Assembly: GCF_030518155.1 (NCBI RefSeq)
Contig: NZ_JAULRU010000514.1
Coordinates: forward strand, 1 to 64,000
Source: Gilvimarinus gilvus
GTDB taxonomy: Bacteria; Pseudomonadota; Gammaproteobacteria; Pseudomonadales; Cellvibrionaceae
Reading direction: 5' to 3'
DNA: 64,000 bases
Position 1 is the stretch's first letter, and each line of letters opens with the position of its first letter. The notes under the pieces were generated by a model. It saw nothing but the letters and a program-made list of their open reading frames with translations. It was not told the origin of the DNA and did no database searches. The position numbers were made by a program, and so were the translations under genes. This document shows, one piece after another, positions 18,596 to 26,938 of this stretch.

Positions 18596-19897
18596 ATGAT
18601 TCGTAGCGGGAAAAAGAAAGAGTTGTCTGGTGAGAATCCATTCTCTAATTTTGTTAGAGCAGATATTCCGGGTCGTTTCAATGAGTTGGATGTATTGATG
18701 CGACAGGAAGATTGGCTGCAAGCAAGTGCTCAGAGTGAGGAGATAATTCCACCATATGAGGTACTAATACATCCGTCTAGTGCATGTAATTTAGCATGTG
18801 CTTGGTGTATTGGCGATCATGTTCCCATTATCGCTAAGAGCGGAAGCCTTATTAACTTAGTTGACGCTTCGAAAACAGCTGAGGAAACCCTTCCAAATAT
18901 CTTGTCTAATGTCCAGAATATGGAATCGCTAATTCAAGGGATTCTGGACTATAAGAAGAAGGTGTCATTCTTGAAGAATGGAAAAATGGTAGAGCGAGAG
19001 TTTGGTATCAATACAATTTCATTTTCTGGACTTATTGGTGAGCCGCTTTCCAGTAAAGCGTCAGTTTTGAAAGCAATGAACATGGCGGTTGAGTCGGGAA
19101 AGCGAGTTGGAATCTTTACCAATGGAGTGCTTATGGATCAGCGGGTGATAGATGTGTTCTCGCGAATTGACTATGTCCATCTCAGTTTAGATGCTTCTAC
19201 TGCAGATGTTTATGGCTGGTTAAAGTTTGGTGATGCAAAAAAGGGAGAGGATAGATTTCACAAGGCTGTTGAAAATCTATCTAAACTTGTGAGTAAGAGA
19301 AACGGAGATCCTTCATCAAGCCTTAGAGTCAATACCTCATTTATTCTTTATCCGGAAAATTATTCTCAAGTGTATGACGCAGCCAAGCTTGTAAAGGAAA
19401 TTGGAGTAGATTGTTTCCGAGTGAAAACCGATAACTCTGGAAGTCGTGTACTGAGTCCAAGTCAGGTTTTAGAGTGTAAAGCCTTGTTGGATAAAATTGA
19501 ACAAGATCTGGTCGATGAAGACTTTGATTTTATTCGAATTCATACTTTTGACAGGGGGGTGGATTTCGATCGAAACTTTTCAAAATGTAGGATTACAGAC
19601 ATGATGGCGGCTGTAGGGTCAGATGGCTGTCTTTATCCATGTAATTACCACCCAAGGCCTGGTGGTCATAATTATGGCAGTGCCGTCGCAAATAGTTTTA
19701 GCGATATTTGGGAGGGGGAGTTGAGATTATCAATGAAGTGTGGAATGCCTAAAATTTGCCCAGATGTATGCGATCCTTTTAAGACGAGGTCAAATGCATT
19801 ACTTGAGCGCTTCGATTCAATTAGCTATGAGGTAGGCCAAGAAAAAGCTTTTGGGTATGTTAAAGCGCTATCGGAGGAATTGAACATTGAGAGATAG
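18596..19897 (+). CDS. Radical SAM enzyme with C-terminal SPASM/twitch-like cysteine cluster
   Basis: A 433-residue radical SAM protein. The CxxxCxxC motif (CNLACAWC, about Cys64/68/71) binds the SAM-cleaving 4Fe-4S cluster. A GLIGEPLSS segment near residue 145 is the GGEP-like SAM contact. The C-terminal region carries further cysteines (CRITD, DGCLYPCNYHP, KCGMPKICPDVCDP) spaced like a SPASM or twitch domain with an auxiliary cluster. Enzymes of this class often modify ribosomal peptides (thioether or C-C cross-links, epimerisation) but also sugars. ATG 18596 is chosen over 18572 because AAGGAAGG sits five bases upstream. The next gene overlaps its 3' end by 11 bases. With a GG-leader precursor nearby, peptide modification is the leading hypothesis. 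Confidence 0.88.
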   Translation: MIRSGKKKELSGENPFSNFVRADIPGRFNELDVLMRQEDWLQASAQSEEIIPPYEVLIHPSSACNLACAWCIGDHVPIIAKSGSLINLVDASKTAEETLPNILSNVQNMESLIQGILDYKKKVSFLKNGKMVEREFGINTISFSGLIGEPLSSKASVLKAMNMAVESGKRVGIFTNGVLMDQRVIDVFSRIDYVHLSLDASTADVYGWLKFGDAKKGEDRFHKAVENLSKLVSKRNGDPSSSLRVNTSFILYPENYSQVYDAAKLVKEIGVDCFRVKTDNSGSRVLSPSQVLECKALLDKIEQDLVDEDFDFIRIHTFDRGVDFDRNFSKCRITDMMAAVGSDGCLYPCNYHPRPGGHNYGSAVANSFSDIWEGELRLSMKCGMPKICPDVCDPFKTRSNALLERFDSISYEVGQEKAFGYVKALSEELNIER

Positions 19898-20321
19898 ATA
19901 TCAAGTATTAGTTTTTTCCTACTTTAAGAAAAAAAGCGGGCTGCGCTATTTAATTTTAAAGCGAAGCGATAACTCGTGTTGGCAGGGAATTGCTGGAGGA
20001 GGCGAGATGAATGAGTCACCTCTAGAGGCCGCAAGGAGAGAGGCCTTTGAAGAGGCTGGGATCCCAATGAATGCTAATTATATTTCACTCGACTCCATGT
20101 GTACCGTTCCAATCAGGTATTTTCCTGAATTAGCATCTACGGACGGTTCCCTCGTTATACCAGAGTATGCATTCGGTGTGGAGTCCAAAACTATGGATGT
20201 ATGCCTTTCGATTGAACACACGGAGTATACTTGGAGCTCATATGAGGAAGCAGTTGATAAGCTTAAGTGGGATAGTAATGTCAATGCACTCTGGGAACTA
20301 CATACCCGTCTTAATCAATAG
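19887..20321 (+). CDS. Nudix hydrolase
   Basis: A 144-residue Nudix protein. The Nudix box (about residues 37-59) begins GGGEMNESPLEAARREAFEE and continues AGI, which fits GX5EX7REUXEEXGU completely. Such enzymes cleave nucleoside diphosphates linked to another group, using Mg2+. The TTG start at 19887 overlaps the end of the radical SAM gene and has GGAGG about ten bases upstream, so translation is coupled. Together with the nucleotidyltransferase and the adenosine-deaminase-like gene it points to a nucleotide-linked intermediate, or to housekeeping of a by-product. The substrate is unknown. Confidence 0.9.
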   Translation: MRDRYQVLVFSYFKKKSGLRYLILKRSDNSCWQGIAGGGEMNESPLEAARREAFEEAGIPMNANYISLDSMCTVPIRYFPELASTDGSLVIPEYAFGVESKTMDVCLSIEHTEYTWSSYEEAVDKLKWDSNVNALWELHTRLNQ

Positions 20322-21320
20322 GTGTATGGTGAAAGGATGAAAGCCTATGTGTCGATTCATGGAATCGTTTTTTCAATCGATAATAAAAATATGCTTCGCT
20401 CTACGAGAGAATTTTTTAGAGGTTGGTTAGACGATGCGCATCAGAATATGTCTGAGCATTGGCAAGTTTGTTTCGGTGAGAATAACAAAGAACCATTAAT
20501 GATCGGTAAAATATTTAGTAATGAAAATTGGTTCTCTAGTGATGATGTGCATGAGGTTCATAATGCTAGTGCGAATATTCGTTATCAAGTAGACCTTAAG
20601 AACAAAAAGCTGTTGGTGAGAGAAAGTTCCGTAAGCCAATCCTTATTGCTTTCTGTAAATAGAATTATTCGATGTGTTGTGTTTTGGGAGTTAATGGCGC
20701 GTGGATGTGTCCCATTTCATGCTGCGTCAGTGTCTAGAGGTGGTAGGTCTGTTTGTGTTTCCGGAAATAAGCACTCAGGAAAAACTACATCTATGCTGAA
20801 TCTATTGAAAACGAAAAAGTTCGACATGCAGGCTAATGATAAAGTTCTACTTCGGTCCGATAATTCCGAATATTTTTGTTTTTCTCTACCAATTTCTGTA
20901 AATGTTAGGCCAGGAACGGCCAATTTGTTTTCCATGAAAGATAGAGCTGACCACTATTATCGATTAAATATGTCTACTTTGGAGTTGTGTAATACATTTG
21001 GGGTAAGGCCTACCTTTAAAACATTCTTACAGGGTTTTATCTATACCACTTATGAGCCTGGAAGTGGGGAGCTAGAAGTCTACAGGATTGAATCTAAGCA
21101 GGAAAGGTTGCGTCAGCTCAAATCTAATCGATTAAGTAATATTTACGGTGATCATGATTTTTGGAAATTTTGTAGTGGCCTTAACCAGCGATTTGTTAAT
21201 AAGTTCTATGAAGATTTTTCAAAGTTGCCTTCTTATAGGGTCATTCAGAGAGACAATACAAGTTCAATATTTGTAGATTTAGTAGAGTCAATGATGGGGT
21301 ATTCGGATGGCAATGTTTAG
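20322..21320 (+). CDS. HPr-kinase-like P-loop protein 1
   Basis: A protein of 327-332 residues resembling the C-terminal kinase domain of HPr kinase/phosphorylase. The P-loop SGNKHSGKTT lies in mid-protein, preceded by a HAASVSRGG strand-turn typical of HprK-like ATPases and followed by an acidic QANDKVLL segment. The N-terminal 140 residues are unassigned. Known relatives in lasso-peptide clusters phosphorylate a C-terminal Ser of the precursor (paeninodin, pseudomycoidin). Here the precursor is not a lasso peptide, so the substrate is open. GTG 20322 directly follows the Nudix stop; ATG 20337 is an alternative start. A second, shorter paralogue is encoded at 24950-25699. Confidence 0.75.
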   Translation: MYGERMKAYVSIHGIVFSIDNKNMLRSTREFFRGWLDDAHQNMSEHWQVCFGENNKEPLMIGKIFSNENWFSSDDVHEVHNASANIRYQVDLKNKKLLVRESSVSQSLLLSVNRIIRCVVFWELMARGCVPFHAASVSRGGRSVCVSGNKHSGKTTSMLNLLKTKKFDMQANDKVLLRSDNSEYFCFSLPISVNVRPGTANLFSMKDRADHYYRLNMSTLELCNTFGVRPTFKTFLQGFIYTTYEPGSGELEVYRIESKQERLRQLKSNRLSNIYGDHDFWKFCSGLNQRFVNKFYEDFSKLPSYRVIQRDNTSSIFVDLVESMMGYSDGNV

Positions 21321-21330
21321 GAGTGGGGGC

Positions 21331-22383
21331 ATGCATACGGAGGGGAGGATGAGTACCTTTTGGCCAAGTTTAAGTGATACTGAGTATAATACATTTAAAG
21401 GCTATTTAGATGATTATCATTCTAAACGAATCCAAATCTATGAGCTTAGAGAACAATTGGTTGATGAGTTCGTTGGAAAACTGGGTGGAGGGCGCGTTGG
21501 TTTTTTCTGCAGTGCAACAAGGGCCTTTGAACTATTATTAGAAAAAATCGGGCTATGCGCTCTAGATGAGGTTATTCTACCGATAAATGTATTCTATTCT
21601 ATTTACTTGGCAGTGGAGAAAAAAGGCTGTCAAATAATTTTAGTTGATACAATGACTAGTTCACAGCTTCCATGTACGAAGTCGATTCTTGAGCGGGTGT
21701 CTGACCGAACCAAGTTAATAGTTTTCCCTCATATGGGAGGGGAGTACGCGGATGTTCTTCCTCTTCTTTCTGGTATCGATAGTTCCGTTTATGTTGTTAG
21801 GGATCTGTGTCAGTCTTATCCGTTTAACGAGTATGACTCGCTTAAGATGCATTCCCGTCTCTACAATTTATTTAGTTTTTCAGGCACTAAGCTGCTTTCT
21901 GCGGGTGAGGGGGGCGGTTTACACTCATATTCAGGCAGTGGTCCCTTTATGGATTACGAAAGTAGGAAAAGTGGAATGGAAAACTACGAGCATAGTAAAT
22001 CTGATCGTCTTAGCTACCTCCAGGAAATATTACTGCTAACACGACTTGTTGGGGGCATTCAAGTGATGAAAGAGCGTAGTCGATTTATAGATGAATATCT
22101 TAGACCAATCAAGCATCATAGGGGTGATCTTTTTGTCAAGGATTCTAATCGAGCCTTCGATTCCAATTATTCTTATGTGTTTACTCTTAACTGTGCGTCT
22201 GATTATCACGAGGCTCAACATCTATTGGATTCAGAAGGGGTAGGGTATCTTGAAGCTAGCCTTTTCGATATGTCAATTTTAAAAAAAGTCGGAGTTGATG
22301 GAAAATTCAAGAACTTTGTTGAGTATTCGACTAGAAGTTTCGTTAACAGTATTTCTTCAGGGTGTATTGAGGGTAAGCGGTGA
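21331..22383 (+). CDS. DegT/DnrJ/EryC1-type PLP enzyme (aminotransferase-like)
   Basis: A 350-residue protein with the layout of sugar aminotransferases of the DegT/DnrJ/EryC1/StrS family. FFCSATRAFELLL fits the PLP-phosphate-binding region, RDLCQSYP takes the place of the usual EDAAQ motif, and LFSFSGTKLLSAGEGG carries the Schiff-base Lys near residue 186. The sequence is divergent, so amino transfer is likely but not certain. Starts at ATG 21331 (AGGAG seven bases upstream) or 21349 (GGAGG five bases upstream) are both well supported. The gene follows the kinase-like gene by ten bases, and the next gene starts within its stop (GTGA). A role in making an amino sugar or an aminated side group is inferred. 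Confidence 0.78.
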   Translation: MHTEGRMSTFWPSLSDTEYNTFKGYLDDYHSKRIQIYELREQLVDEFVGKLGGGRVGFFCSATRAFELLLEKIGLCALDEVILPINVFYSIYLAVEKKGCQIILVDTMTSSQLPCTKSILERVSDRTKLIVFPHMGGEYADVLPLLSGIDSSVYVVRDLCQSYPFNEYDSLKMHSRLYNLFSFSGTKLLSAGEGGGLHSYSGSGPFMDYESRKSGMENYEHSKSDRLSYLQEILLLTRLVGGIQVMKERSRFIDEYLRPIKHHRGDLFVKDSNRAFDSNYSYVFTLNCASDYHEAQHLLDSEGVGYLEASLFDMSILKKVGVDGKFKNFVEYSTRSFVNSISSGCIEGKR

Positions 22384-24062
22384 AGATTCTTGGAGTTTCA
22401 TATTTGTCCTACAATGCTGGAGCTTCGCTAATAGTTGATGGCGAAGTCGTAGCGTCAGTTACTGAAGAACGTCTTAATCGCATTAAGTATTGTAATAGCT
22501 TTCCATTTCTCGCTATTGAGTATTGTCTATTGCGCGCAGGCTTGAAATTCTCTGATTTAGATGTTATTGCGCTTAATGCAAATCCTAATATTGATATGAC
22601 TAATTGGAATAGGGTGGCTGGAAACTCTCCATCATGGTTTCCAGAAATGCTGGTCAACACTATTTCTTCGATTCACAAGCTCGCAAAAACAAATTTTTCG
22701 TCAGACCACCTTAAAGTGACATTTGATATTGATGGTAAGAGTGTCAATTTGATCTTCGTTCAACATCATTACTGTCATATTGCAAGTAGTTTTTACCTCA
22801 GTGATTTTGATACATCTATTTGTCTTAGCTTGGACGGGCGTGGCGAAAAAGATAGCGGTCTTGTAGTACGGGCTTCGGGGAGAAAATTTGAGAATTTGGA
22901 AACATTTCAGTATCCAAATTCAATAGGGTTGCTATATGGAACATTTACATCATATTTGGGCTATCAAATTGATAAAGATGAATGGAAGGTTATGGGGCTC
23001 GCCTCATACGGCTCTGAGTCCTATTTTATTAGTTTAGTGAAGAAGGTTGCCTATTTTGTAAACGATACTTTCCTTGTGGATAGAAACTATTTTGATTATT
23101 TCAACAAGGCTTCTAGTGCACCATATACAGATATTTTTGATGAGCTGTTTCAGTGTCGAAGAGAGCCAAACGATCCTATTACGAGTGCACATAAAAATCT
23201 GGCGTTTGCCGTGCAGGCTGTTGTTGAAGAGTATGTCTTCAAGATAATCAGGCGACTTAAAGATGCTAGCCCTCAAGTAAACAACATTTGCTTGGCTGGT
23301 GGGGTTTTTATGAATTCAGTCTTGGTAGGGAAATTAGCGGAATCTAAGATATTCGAAAATCTATATGTTAACGCGTTTCCGGATGATACGGGGACGTGTC
23401 TCGGAGCGGCTCTTCATGTTTTGCAATCGAAGGTCAGTATTAAGAACAATCTATTTGGGCCTTCTGTTACGAATGCTCAAGTCGAAAGAAAATTAGAAAA
23501 GTATGGACTTGATTATTCTTACTATGATGACATTTCCCTTGTTACCGCCAAGGAAGTCTGCGCGGGTAAGGTGGTCGGTTGGTTTCAGGGGGGTATGGAA
23601 TTTGGTCAAAGAGCGTTAGGCTCTAGATCAATATTGGCGGATGCGAGAGATGTAAAAAATAAAGACCGATTGAATAGGAAGATTAAATATAGAGAATCCT
23701 TTCGACCTTTCGCTCCTTCGGTACTAGATCAGGATTACAGTAAATTCTTTCCTAATCGCGCGCCGTGTTATTTTATGGAAAAGACTACCATGGCGACAGA
23801 CGAGTTCAAGGAAAAATTTCCAGCTGGTGTTCACGTAGATGGTACGTGCAGGGTTCAAACAGTTGACTCCAATTCCAATAGTGTTTTTTATGATCTCCTT
23901 GAGAGGGTTAGAGAATTGACTGGTCACGGAGTTTTGCTCAATACCTCGTTTAATTTAAATGGCGAGCCCATCGTGGCGACTTTGGAGGATGCGCTAAAAA
24001 GCTTTTTCACTTCTGGCATAGACATATTGGTGGTGGAAAACTATCTAATAAGGAAACGATAG
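22380..24062 (+). CDS. NodU/CmcH/TobZ-family O-carbamoyltransferase
   Basis: A 560-residue carbamoyltransferase. The N-terminal Kae1-like domain has the nucleotide-binding start MKILGVSYLSYNAGASLIV and the metal-binding HHYCHIASSFY region (about 129-139). The C-terminal YrdC-like domain contains GGMEFGQRALGSRSILAD near residue 404 and RESFRPFAPSVL. Enzymes of this family use carbamoyl phosphate and ATP, via carbamoyl-adenylate, to carbamoylate hydroxyls on sugars or antibiotics. Length and motifs are complete. The GTG start overlaps the previous stop (GTGA). In this cluster the likely acceptor is a sugar or hydroxyl on the peptide product. Confidence 0.92.
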   Translation: MKILGVSYLSYNAGASLIVDGEVVASVTEERLNRIKYCNSFPFLAIEYCLLRAGLKFSDLDVIALNANPNIDMTNWNRVAGNSPSWFPEMLVNTISSIHKLAKTNFSSDHLKVTFDIDGKSVNLIFVQHHYCHIASSFYLSDFDTSICLSLDGRGEKDSGLVVRASGRKFENLETFQYPNSIGLLYGTFTSYLGYQIDKDEWKVMGLASYGSESYFISLVKKVAYFVNDTFLVDRNYFDYFNKASSAPYTDIFDELFQCRREPNDPITSAHKNLAFAVQAVVEEYVFKIIRRLKDASPQVNNICLAGGVFMNSVLVGKLAESKIFENLYVNAFPDDTGTCLGAALHVLQSKVSIKNNLFGPSVTNAQVERKLEKYGLDYSYYDDISLVTAKEVCAGKVVGWFQGGMEFGQRALGSRSILADARDVKNKDRLNRKIKYRESFRPFAPSVLDQDYSKFFPNRAPCYFMEKTTMATDEFKEKFPAGVHVDGTCRVQTVDSNSNSVFYDLLERVRELTGHGVLLNTSFNLNGEPIVATLEDALKSFFTSGIDILVVENYLIRKR

Positions 24063-24953
24063 TTGGATAAGTGGAATATTCAGGGTTGTATTAAGAGGCT
24101 GTACGGGATATTGATAAATGATCTGTATTATTTATCTTCAGGATATGATTGGAATATAATTTATAAGGCAAAAGGTGCTTCTGGTACTTATATAATTAAA
24201 ATATATTCTAGGCACGTCATTTTGGATAGGCTGCATGCTTCTTTCGCAAATATGGAAAGAGCGTCGCAAGCTGGAGTCGGAGTTGTAAAGCCTATTGAAA
24301 GTTTAACAGGAAAAGTTGTAGAAACGTTAGGGTTTTCATATTTTTCAATTTACGAGTATTGTCCATACCCACCAATTAGATCGCTTTTTCATCGAGATTT
24401 GATATCAAAAGTTTCTCTTATTCACTCTGTAGACTCCAATTATGCTCGATTTCCATCGAATAAATTAGCTGAGGCGAGAAGTTGTTTGCGTTTGGATGGT
24501 CGTGCCGAAGGATTGCTCAATAAGCGAAAAGATTTTCTATGTAGATTGTCTTCTATGGGGATGTTGGCGGAAGGTGAGTTCGTACGAGTTGGTATGGTGC
24601 ATGGGGATCTTAGGATGGAAAATGTACTGTTTGGAAGCTCTCTATTGTTTATTGATTGGGATAACTCTAGGAAATTTTTTACTGATTATGAAAAGTTCAA
24701 GATCTTTCTTCCGTTTGTTCTTTCCAATACATTCACATGCGCTAAACTCCGTGTTTTGTTGAGTGAGTATGGTATTGAGGGAGATGACTTTCTGACTATG
24801 ATGAAGGTCTATCTAAATGTTCAAGCGCAAGATATAAGAATCTACAAGCAAAATTTCAGATTCTATTCGAATAGTTTTGAGTTTGAACAAAAAAAGATTG
24901 ATGTTTTAGATAGATTGATTCTTGTGTATAAGGAAATTTATTTAGATCTGTGA
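24063..24953 (+). CDS. Aminoglycoside-phosphotransferase-fold kinase
   Basis: A 296-residue APH-like protein. The catalytic loop VHGDLRMENVLF (His near 180, catalytic Asp near 182) and the metal-binding Asp of LLFIDWDNSR (near 198) match the APH/choline kinase fold. The N-terminal lobe has a short Gly-rich turn (KGASGTYIIKIY) with an ATP-contact Lys. It would phosphorylate a hydroxyl on a sugar or small molecule, either to build a sugar or to protect the producer. It starts with TTG directly after the previous stop, with AAGGA about nine bases upstream. The next gene overlaps its stop. Confidence 0.85.
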   Translation: MDKWNIQGCIKRLYGILINDLYYLSSGYDWNIIYKAKGASGTYIIKIYSRHVILDRLHASFANMERASQAGVGVVKPIESLTGKVVETLGFSYFSIYEYCPYPPIRSLFHRDLISKVSLIHSVDSNYARFPSNKLAEARSCLRLDGRAEGLLNKRKDFLCRLSSMGMLAEGEFVRVGMVHGDLRMENVLFGSSLLFIDWDNSRKFFTDYEKFKIFLPFVLSNTFTCAKLRVLLSEYGIEGDDFLTMMKVYLNVQAQDIRIYKQNFRFYSNSFEFEQKKIDVLDRLILVYKEIYLDL

Positions 24954-25699
24954 TTATGAGTTATCAGTATAGTTTACTTATGGCCATGTTTAAGGTTGAT
25001 GTGATTTCGTGTATTCCATTGGAAACGATTGGAGACTATTCGATTTATACGGGAAAATATTTAACACAATTAGTTGTGCTTGTTAGGCGGGAATCAGAAG
25101 GGGTTGTGGTAACTGATGGAGAAGAGACTCTATCCATAAAATATTGTAGAAATATTGATATGGCTGTCTATCGTCTTATTCGAAGTATAGTAAGATTGCG
25201 GCTTTTAAAATTTGGTTTCATCGAGTTTCCGGCAGCATGCGTTGAGCTACTTGGTAAAGGTGTATTACTTTTGGGTGCTTCTAAGTCCGGCAAGACTGAG
25301 CTAGTGTTTAATTTGCTGAAGGAGGGGGGGGTAAAGCTTGTCGGAAATGATCTTGTTTATTGTTATCCTGGTACAAGTTTTGTTACATCATTACCCACAT
25401 CTATCGGTGTTCGATATAACACTAAACAAAAATTTAATATTTCTAATATTGGCGAGGATATTGTAACGCGAGGGGAAACTAGGAGTCACTATAAGCCACG
25501 CATTATTTGCAGTATTTTCGAAGTCACGTTTGTTAATGCGTGTAGCGTTGACACTGTAGTAAATTTAAAGAAGGCCAAGAATTGCCGGTTAGATGTTATA
25601 GATCATTATACCTTTGATCACGTGGGGCAAGTGGGTCGAAGTTTGGAATATCGTCACAACTATGATTTTGGTGTTTTGTTAGATGAGTTATTAACGTGA
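24950..25699 (+). CDS. HPr-kinase-like P-loop protein 2
   Basis: A 249-residue protein with the HprK-type core: LLGASKSGKTELVFNLL is the P-loop (about residues 105-121), followed by VKLVGNDLVYCYPG, in the place of the strand carrying the HprK acidic residue. It is shorter than the first paralogue (20322-21320) and similar to it only around the motifs. It may phosphorylate the peptide or a carrier. The GTG start shares its bases with the preceding TGA (GTGA) and the next gene repeats this arrangement. A run of eight G at 25324-25331 lies inside the coding frame. Confidence 0.75.
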   Translation: MIMSYQYSLLMAMFKVDVISCIPLETIGDYSIYTGKYLTQLVVLVRRESEGVVVTDGEETLSIKYCRNIDMAVYRLIRSIVRLRLLKFGFIEFPAACVELLGKGVLLLGASKSGKTELVFNLLKEGGVKLVGNDLVYCYPGTSFVTSLPTSIGVRYNTKQKFNISNIGEDIVTRGETRSHYKPRIICSIFEVTFVNACSVDTVVNLKKAKNCRLDVIDHYTFDHVGQVGRSLEYRHNYDFGVLLDELLT

Positions 25700-26601
25700 T
25701 TGGCAATCCATTTGTTCGATGTAAAAAGGCTGAGTATCACGCGCATGGAATACTAAGTGCTTCAAGGTCTGATATTTTCAAGATCAATCCTGGCGTACTT
25801 GAAGTTAAATCAAGATTTTTAGGCTGGGATGAATTTGAAGATTCAGTTCGAAATCTACTGTCGTCGGCTTGGTGTGTCTCGAACTATTGTTATTATATAA
25901 AAAGTGCTATATCAAATTTAGTTTTAGATAATGTATGTTACGCTGAGCTCTCGTTCGATCTGTCGGATCACCTGACTCTTGGGATTGAGTTCGATTGTTG
26001 GCTCGAGTTGATTTTTCGGGAATGTCAATCTCACGGAGAGTCCATTTTAATTAAACCCGAAATTGGATTGAATGCAAGGCATGGATCTGAATTCTATAGA
26101 CCTTGGTTTGTTGCTGCTTGTGAGTCTGGGGTTTTTCATTCTGTTGACCTGTATGGAAATGTTAATATTGATAGGGCGCTTGAATTTAAGTCGTTTTTTA
26201 CTTTTGCGGAAAGATCAAACCTAAAGAAAAAAGCTCATTTGGGAGAGTTTAATGATTGCGGAAGCTCACTTGAGTTTCTAAAGTTTGTTGCTTTGGACGA
26301 AATTCAGCATGGTGTATCAATACTTAATTCGCCCGTCGGATTTTCCATTCTGAGTAAAAAACGTATACCTCTAAATCTTTCATTGTCGAGTAATATTGCT
26401 CTTGGAGTCGTTTATTCTTTCGAGAGTTACCCGTTCAGGCGCATGTTGGATAAAGACTTGAGTTTTAGATTGTCAACGGACGATTATTTGGTGTTTGGTA
26501 GGTCGATATCAGATGATGCGATGGCTGTATGTCAACTTGGATTGTTGTCTCAACTAGAAATGGAGGCTGTGCTGAGTAAAGGTGTCCCATTGATTCCGTA
26601 G
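25696..26601 (+). CDS. Adenosine-deaminase-like amidohydrolase
   Basis: A 301-residue protein with the ordered motifs of the adenosine/AMP deaminase family: metal-binding YHAHG near residues 14-18, KKKAHLGEF in the position of the His-Ala-Gly-Glu motif, EIQHGVSI with the conserved His, LNLSLSSN in the position of the CPTSN-like segment, and PFRRMLDKD with STDDYLVFG containing the metal-ligand Asp. These would hydrolytically deaminate an adenine-type nucleoside. The sequence is divergent and the substrate may be a nucleoside joined to another moiety. It overlaps the previous gene by GTGA and ends the packed operon. With the nucleotidyltransferase and Nudix genes it suggests nucleoside chemistry in this pathway. 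Confidence 0.8.
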   Translation: MIGNPFVRCKKAEYHAHGILSASRSDIFKINPGVLEVKSRFLGWDEFEDSVRNLLSSAWCVSNYCYYIKSAISNLVLDNVCYAELSFDLSDHLTLGIEFDCWLELIFRECQSHGESILIKPEIGLNARHGSEFYRPWFVAACESGVFHSVDLYGNVNIDRALEFKSFFTFAERSNLKKKAHLGEFNDCGSSLEFLKFVALDEIQHGVSILNSPVGFSILSKKRIPLNLSLSSNIALGVVYSFESYPFRRMLDKDLSFRLSTDDYLVFGRSISDDAMAVCQLGLLSQLEMEAVLSKGVPLIP

Positions 26602-26938
26602 CGCTAGATTTTCGTGACTCCTATTATTCAGATTCGCTCTCTTCTGAGATGTTTAAGAATAGAAGCTATGCATTGAACAATATATTTTGAGGTGTTTAAG
26701 TTATATTTTTATGTTAGTAATGTAAATTTTCTCCGCGCGTGAATGGCCTGCAGTGTAGTTTAGTCGTAGTGTCGAACTCTGTCGGTGGGTTTACTGTGTT
26801 TGTCTTAATTTCATATGTAAATTCCGGAAATGTTTGAATGTTTCGTTAGATGGTTTTGCCCACTGCTATTCTATATGTTGACGTGCCATTTTTAAAATGT
26901 ATGTTTTTCGTGTCCTTGGTTTCAAGTTGGATTGGTTT
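26602..26938 (+). other. Intergenic region before the UDP-sugar dehydrogenase
   Basis: About 340 AT-rich bases with no gene I can support. A separate promoter for the dehydrogenase gene is likely here but cannot be assigned with confidence. No strong terminator follows the deaminase-like gene. Confidence 0.3.
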
